64,000 bases of DNA. Source: a virus. Shown piece by piece: positions 60,353 to 64,000 of this stretch (its first letter is position 1; the number at the start of each line of letters is the position of its first letter). Where the stretch lies: the IMG/VR virus record IMGVR_UViG_3300024261_000026, positions 1-64,000 of that record. The stretch is one strand, 5' to 3'. A program made the position numbers and the translations under genes. The notes beneath the pieces are model-generated. The model was not told the DNA's origin and ran no database searches. It saw only the letters and a list, made by a program, of their open reading frames with translations.

Positions 60353-60381
60353 TTGACAGGCGAAAAGTAATGTGCTATACT
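60353..60381 (+). promoter_or_regulatory. Sigma70-type promoter after the holin candidate
   Basis: TTGACA (60353-60358), a 17-base spacer ending TGTGC and TATACT (60376-60381). It has an extended -10 TG but not TGATCTG. It drives the small-gene operon at 60.4-61.9 kb. Confidence 0.8.
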
Positions 60382-60401
60382 TCCAATGGAGGTATAGATT
60401 T

Positions 60402-60737
60402 ATGAATTCAAGTTCAGGTGTGAAGATTTCGTTTACGACAATTCTGGAAGATATCCCAAGAGAAGTTCAGGCGATGATCGACAATGTGCGCAAGAGAATG
60501 CGAGAGATCGAAGATATTTCGCTGTTGGGCATATCCGACTCACTGGAGAGTTCTGGGAAAGTGAGAGATTGCAACGAAGCAATCGTCGTATTAGACTCGG
60601 CCAGAAAGGAATTATCAAAGATTGACGCGAGGATGGAGGATTGCATGAGCATCCTTCACCAATATTGTAACGTCACCATTCCCGACGCAGAACCGGAAGA
60701 GACTGACTCTCAAGAGGAGAGGGATGAAGAAGGGTGA
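60402..60737 (+). CDS. Small helical acidic protein, unknown
   Basis: This is a 111-residue protein from ATG 60402 with GGAGG at 60388-60392. Helices with heptads (VQAMIDNVRKRMREIEDISL and VLDSARKELSKIDARMEDCM) point to a coiled-coil dimer. The C-terminal 20 residues are acidic. It overlaps the next gene by 14 bases. First gene of a five-gene operon behind a sigma70-type promoter. No function assigned. Confidence 0.65.
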   Translation: MNSSSGVKISFTTILEDIPREVQAMIDNVRKRMREIEDISLLGISDSLESSGKVRDCNEAIVVLDSARKELSKIDARMEDCMSILHQYCNVTIPDAEPEETDSQEERDEEG

Positions 60738-60981
60738 TCTAGTACATATTCCGTCAAATGTTTTGCTTGTTGATAAGTTCCTTGCGCCAGGTAAATACAG
60801 ATTCACTACCAAGCCGGAAGTGGGTATTTTTATTGAAAGCGGCGACGAATTGAAATATTGCCGAGCATTTGTTTTGGGAAAAGTCTGGAGAATAGAAAGG
60901 GAGTGTATGTTTGAATTTGCAACGGGAGGAAAAGATGTTGGTGAGATTAGTAGAAGTAAGATGGGAAACAACAACAAATAA
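60724..60981 (+). CDS. Small SH3-like protein, unknown
   Basis: This 85-residue protein starts MKKGDLVHIPSNVLLVDKFL and has alternating beta strands like a small barrel. ATG 60724 follows GAGGAGAGGG within the previous gene. The next gene begins inside its last 47 bases in another frame. It is probably a small regulator or adaptor. No family is recognised. Confidence 0.55.
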   Translation: MKKGDLVHIPSNVLLVDKFLAPGKYRFTTKPEVGIFIESGDELKYCRAFVLGKVWRIERECMFEFATGGKDVGEISRSKMGNNNK

Positions 60982-61219
60982 GCATGAGATGAAAGAGGTA
61001 TATGTCAACCCAGAGAATGTGGTAAGCGTGAGACTCGACGAAGAAACAAATCAGATGCTCAAAGAGGGCGCACTTCCTTGGGATCTCCATCGGGGACAAA
61101 CTTTCTCGCTGGTGACAATACAGTCTGGGGCGAAACCGAAAGACATCACGGTGGTAGGATCTCCATCGCAGATTGTGGAGAAATGTTACGCCTCAAAGAC
61201 AAGACTTTTGAAAGGGTAA
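60935..61219 (+). CDS. Small conserved phage protein, unknown
   Basis: This is a 94-residue protein from ATG 60935, which has GGGAGG seven bases upstream; an earlier ATG-like start at 60911 has no site. The block EVYVNPENVVSVRLDEETNQ, then EGALPWDLHRGQTFSL, then VVGSPSQIVEK suggests a compact beta domain. I recall similar small proteins in marine T4-like phages. It overlaps the SH3-like gene and precedes the glutaredoxin gene by one base. Confidence 0.6.
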   Translation: MLVRLVEVRWETTTNKHEMKEVYVNPENVVSVRLDEETNQMLKEGALPWDLHRGQTFSLVTIQSGAKPKDITVVGSPSQIVEKCYASKTRLLKG

Positions 61220-61220
61220 G

Positions 61221-61487
61221 ATGATGACGGTGTTTGATTTTTTCCACCTTTTTATAAAGGTGGATTGCCCTTATTGTAAAGACGCAGTAGATTTGCTAGA
61301 AAAGATGGAATCACAATATGTGATCACAGTTGTGGACAAGGCAGAAAACTATCTTCAGATGGTGAAGCACCAATTTGGGCACCAAACAGTCCCGGTGGTC
61401 TTAAACTGTGACAGCAGGGGCAAAATGGATCTTATTGGCGGATATACCGAACTTGAAGCGCATTTAAATAAAAGCAGGAAGAAGTGA
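61221..61487 (+). CDS. nrdC: Glutaredoxin
   Basis: This 88-residue protein has the glutaredoxin plan: the dithiol active site CPYC (16-19), the cis-proline TVPVV near residue 56, and GGYTELEAHL near the end. It passes electrons from glutathione to the ribonucleotide reductase, here most likely the class II enzyme at 41.3 kb. The start may be ATG 61221 or 61224; both follow AAAGGGTAAG. Confidence 0.85.
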   Translation: MMTVFDFFHLFIKVDCPYCKDAVDLLEKMESQYVITVVDKAENYLQMVKHQFGHQTVPVVLNCDSRGKMDLIGGYTELEAHLNKSRKK

Positions 61488-61490
61488 ACT

Positions 61491-61880
61491 ATGGAAATTT
61501 CGTGCAAGTGGAAACCGATTGATGAATATATTCTAGCAGATAGCGGAGAAAAAAAGGAAGGCAGGTATCACGGGTCGATGTTCTGGAATATTAAAGGATT
61601 CGGGAGTAAGCGATGGGTTGTTGCAGGTTACCTAGATGTGCCCGACTGTCAACAATATTTGGATGAGGGCATCTCAGAGAGGGAAATGGTGGAGTGTTGC
61701 TTGGCCCACCTAAATCAACCTCCCCCCAGAAGGAAATTCCAAAGAAAGCAGCCAAACTCTCTATATGGGCATTTGGAATATTACAAGCACAAGATCACGC
61801 CAGATGGTATTGAAGTTCTGGTGATCACAAATGAAAGAAAGAATAGTCGGTTTTGGTCAGAAGGCACCGCAATTTCATAG
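61491..61880 (+). CDS. Unknown protein with basic middle segment
   Basis: This 129-residue protein starts MEISCKWKPIDEYILADSGE, has a central CQQYLDEG and a proline/arginine-rich stretch PPPRRKFQRKQ. It may bind nucleic acid through the basic stretch. Last gene of the small-gene operon. No family is recognised. Confidence 0.6.
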   Translation: MEISCKWKPIDEYILADSGEKKEGRYHGSMFWNIKGFGSKRWVVAGYLDVPDCQQYLDEGISEREMVECCLAHLNQPPPRRKFQRKQPNSLYGHLEYYKHKITPDGIEVLVITNERKNSRFWSEGTAIS

Positions 61881-61905
61881 AAAACAAAAAACATTGAGAA
61901 ATAGC

Positions 61906-61934
61906 TTGACAGATTAAATGTGATCTGTTATAAT
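61906..61934 (+). promoter_or_regulatory. Sigma70-type promoter of the GHKL-nuclease gene, TGATCTG class
   Basis: TTGACA (61906-61911), a 17-base spacer ending GTGATCTGT and TATAAT (61929-61934), a full consensus with extended -10. GTGATCTGTT is repeated directly downstream at 61935-61944 as part of a palindrome. Confidence 0.88.
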
Positions 61935-61936
61935 GT

Positions 61937-61952
61937 GATCTGTTGGCAGATC
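61937..61952 (+). promoter_or_regulatory. Palindromic operator-like site at the start point
   Basis: The inverted repeat GATCTG-TTGG-CAGATC begins two bases after the -10. It overlaps the expected transcription start, where a repressor would block initiation. It holds two GATC sites, as does the promoter upstream. In the transcript it would form a hairpin of 6 bp. Confidence 0.6.
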
Positions 61953-61978
61953 AACAAGAGAGAAAGAAGGAGTAGCAT

Positions 61979-63895
61979 ATGAAAAGGGCGATGTCATACA
62001 AGTCTTGCCGAAGCCGCGTCGCTGGCGGGAGCACTAAAAGCGCTATAAAGGAGGCGTGGGCAAATGTTCATGCGGCGGCACATAAATTCGGTGTCCGTGC
62101 TCCTGTTATGGAATTCGGTCTTTTTTTGGAGACCGATGACAACACCGAACAAATTTCGGTATACGCTTTAAAGATCTCGGATAACGTCGGAGGCGTTGCT
62201 GGTCAGAAAGGTCGTGATTGTTTGCACAAAATGGGAAAAACAGGAACACACCAAATCGAACTCACGTCTGAGCATGGGAAGGGTACTTCCTATATATTTC
62301 CTCAATATATCAAGGCGGAATTAGAGAAATATCAGGAAAAGATCCACTTTGCGACCACTTTTGTGCCAGATAGAGAATCCGGACGTGTTTTTGCGACCGA
62401 TTATAGTACCAATCCAGGCGCGGATGATGTATGGGACGACGAGGAAATGACTAAAGAGGAGGCAGAACGGCGTCTCTCTGAATTGTGTCGCCTCGAAGGT
62501 CAAGGTCCACCAAACCCTATTCAGGGGATGGTTTATTTGTGGAAAGATCCATATTTACCGGAGATCACATCACCACTCACCAAGTGTAAACCTAAAAACA
62601 TTAAGAATGTAGTGAAAACTGCGATGAATAAACTCTTGCAGCAGATTTGCTCTATCACTCCTTTTTATGATGAATTCTTAGACGCCACCAATGCCGCCGC
62701 AGGACTCTATGGGTGGTCTCCGATTGATTCTATTGAGACTCGGGTAACTGTTCGTTTAGATGGCGAGGAGATCTTTGCAGAAGGAACTATTGACGCCCAC
62801 AGGCAAGGCGCGGGCGCCCATCCAGTGAGAGATATAACGAAATCAGGCGCCTTCGTCATAGGGGAACCCCCATCACCATCACGAAAACTGGGAGCATATA
62901 GTAGTGGACCGTTTGTTCCAATCGGCGAAAAAGGCACAGGCACCACAGCGCGACTCATTTATGGAGAGTCTCTTCCTGCAACGTGCAACGATACAACCAA
63001 CATCGCCGCCCAGCGGAAACTAGACTATGGGTCAATCGAACACCAGTGGAATGAAAATGCGAAAGTGAATGGTTTCACCAACGACCTCCTGTTGGGCGGA
63101 AAAACATCCCGAGCCTCGCACCTGCTTTCAGTAGTGGTCAATGGTGTTGAGATCGCCAAAGAAGACATCTTTTCTAGAGATGACATAGGTTTGCTCTATA
63201 CCCTTCGCGCAAAGGATGCCACTCAATTGTATCGTTTCAATCGGGCAGTGACGATTCTTGACGTGAGGACCAAAAAGAAGGGTGTTAACCCCTTCCCCAC
63301 TTGCGGTCACAAGATCAGTCTTGAGAGCCCAATGTCGGCGGATATCATCACTGAGGTGCTGGAGACTTTCTCCAGAGAAGGAGAAGAAAATGCATTTGTC
63401 AAACACGTCAAAGCAGTCCGCTCCAACAAAGAAGAAGGTGCGCATGAAGTAGATGATGTGCATCCTGCGTTTCAAGAGGTTGCGGAGAACACGCAGGATG
63501 GGGATAAGTGGTCTTTTGAAGTTGCACCTCCCGCCGAGGGCAAGCACCTACTTTGGGGAAATGGCGTCCCGGCAGTGGATGCCTTCCACCCTAGTCGTGG
63601 ATTCGTGGAATTAAAGACGGGACACCTGACTTGGATTAACACCATCGACCAAGCTCTGAGATACGGGATTCCCATCTTGGAAGAAGGTAAACACGATCTT
63701 ACTTTTGTTTCGGAGACTGTGGAATCCGGTTTGCAGGAAAAGATAGACCACATTACAGCACCATGGAGTACGGAAACAAAAACACAAGTCCGTGTACTGA
63801 CCTATGAACAATTCGATAAGTTTATGTGTGATGTCATATCGATGAAGTTAAAAGAGAAAGGTATAGTCTTCCCCAGATCCCGAGAAATAACATAA
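61979..63895 (+). CDS. Predicted GHKL ATPase fused to a PD-(D/E)XK nuclease
   Basis: This is a 638-residue protein. Residues 20-35 hold E25-x3-N29, the GHKL N-box that positions ATP and magnesium. Residues 66-73 (ISDNVGGV) match the D-x-G-x-G box, with one glycine shifted. Residues 83-100 (HKMGKTGTHQIELTS, GKGTS) fit the third glycine-rich box. A long central region (200-520) may be the transducer. Near the C-terminus D534-x9-E544-L-K546 and Q558 with LRYG match a PD-(D/E)XK nuclease core. The design recalls MutL- or MORC-like ATPases with a nuclease. It has a strong promoter with a palindromic site. It may attack host DNA or defend against other phages. Confidence 0.6.
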   Translation: MKRAMSYKSCRSRVAGGSTKSAIKEAWANVHAAAHKFGVRAPVMEFGLFLETDDNTEQISVYALKISDNVGGVAGQKGRDCLHKMGKTGTHQIELTSEHGKGTSYIFPQYIKAELEKYQEKIHFATTFVPDRESGRVFATDYSTNPGADDVWDDEEMTKEEAERRLSELCRLEGQGPPNPIQGMVYLWKDPYLPEITSPLTKCKPKNIKNVVKTAMNKLLQQICSITPFYDEFLDATNAAAGLYGWSPIDSIETRVTVRLDGEEIFAEGTIDAHRQGAGAHPVRDITKSGAFVIGEPPSPSRKLGAYSSGPFVPIGEKGTGTTARLIYGESLPATCNDTTNIAAQRKLDYGSIEHQWNENAKVNGFTNDLLLGGKTSRASHLLSVVVNGVEIAKEDIFSRDDIGLLYTLRAKDATQLYRFNRAVTILDVRTKKKGVNPFPTCGHKISLESPMSADIITEVLETFSREGEENAFVKHVKAVRSNKEEGAHEVDDVHPAFQEVAENTQDGDKWSFEVAPPAEGKHLLWGNGVPAVDAFHPSRGFVELKTGHLTWINTIDQALRYGIPILEEGKHDLTFVSETVESGLQEKIDHITAPWSTETKTQVRVLTYEQFDKFMCDVISMKLKEKGIVFPRSREIT

Positions 63896-63918
63896 GAGGG
63901 GGGCAGCCCCCTCTTATG
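63891..63918 (+). terminator. Very strong hairpin after the GHKL-nuclease gene
   Basis: A perfect 12-bp stem CATAAGAGGGGG/CCCCCTCTTATG with loop GCAG begins just before the stop codon. No T tract follows directly (GGTTATC), so it may act as a transcript-stabilising or processing hairpin for the downstream tRNA, or as an atypical terminator. Confidence 0.6.
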
Positions 63919-63945
63919 GGTTATCAATCTTGTTGAGCATTTTTT

Positions 63946-64000
63946 GGACTTGTAGCTCAGCGGTAGAGCGACCCGCTCATAACGGGTTGGCCGTAGGTTC
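63946..64000 (+). tRNA. tRNA with CAU anticodon (Met or Ile2), truncated by the window edge
   Basis: The 5' acceptor strand GGACTTG is followed by TA, a D-arm (GCTC-AGCGGTA-GAGC) and a 5-bp anticodon stem ACCCG/CGGGT with loop CTCATAA, so the anticodon is CAT. The T-arm starts GTAGGTTC and the 3' part lies outside the window. CAU could read AUG, or AUA if the C is modified to lysidine. It may be the first of a tRNA cluster. Confidence 0.85.

Overview
The window is a block of a lytic, T4-like (myovirus) phage genome, probably from an aquatic phage. Every supported gene lies on the + strand. Head, neck, contractile tail and baseplate proteins of T4 type are recognisable (gp21 protease, gp22-like scaffold, gp23 capsid, gp14/gp15-like neck and tail completion, gp18 sheath, gp19 tube, gp26-like, tape measure, gp48/54-like, gp53-like). 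They are joined by T4-type replication proteins (gp32-like SSB, UvsX, RNase H-like exonuclease, gp41-like helicase). The host is not shown directly. Two lipoproteins, a predicted outer-membrane barrel and many consensus sigma70-type promoters point to a Gram-negative bacterium. The Asp-Ala-Gly repeats in one lipoprotein resemble those of Myxococcota and related lineages, which is only a weak hint.

Layout. (1) 0-2.9 kb: a small membrane protein, the gp21 prohead protease, three small genes sharing an N-terminal motif, a ribosomal protein bS21 homologue and a small structural protein. (2) 3-15 kb: a 3,227-residue modular fibre (Kelch-like propeller, tandem repeats, beta-helix) and two accessory fibre or adhesin proteins. 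(3) 15-34.5 kb: scaffold, capsid, neck, sheath, tube, a possible frameshifting tail chaperone pair, tape measure and baseplate. (4) 34.5-43.2 kb: family A polymerase, a divergent FtsZ/tubulin-like protein, SSB, UvsX, exonuclease, helicase and class II ribonucleotide reductase. (5) 43.3-50 kb: GapR-like and GroES-like proteins, a conserved gene pair, a late protein and a full-length DnaE-type (family C) polymerase. (6) 49.8-54.5 kb: envelope-targeted proteins, dUTPase, Dam-type methylase, ClpP and a Cys-rich sigma-region-4-like protein. (7) 54.6-61.9 kb: two late virion-type proteins, a Mom-like DNA modification protein, GroEL, a holin candidate, glutaredoxin and small genes. (8) 62-64 kb: a predicted GHKL ATPase fused to a PD-(D/E)XK nuclease, a strong hairpin and the start of a CAU-anticodon tRNA.

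Two promoter languages are visible. Nine sigma70-type promoters (TTGACA, 17-bp spacer, TATAAT-like -10) lie mostly before replication and host-takeover genes. Four of them share TGATCTG just upstream of, and forming, an extended -10. A second motif, ACTAYTTAY, recurs before virion genes and is the likely late promoter. Terminators follow gp23, the tail chaperone pair, SSB, the outer-membrane protein and the acidic late protein.

The most unusual content is the GHKL-nuclease fusion behind a palindrome-bearing TGATCTG promoter. Next come the family C replicase beside a short family A polymerase, the FtsZ-like protein, bS21, the GroES/GroEL pair, and the pairing of Dam-like and Mom-like DNA modification genes. 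Functions come from reading motifs by eye. No database search was run.
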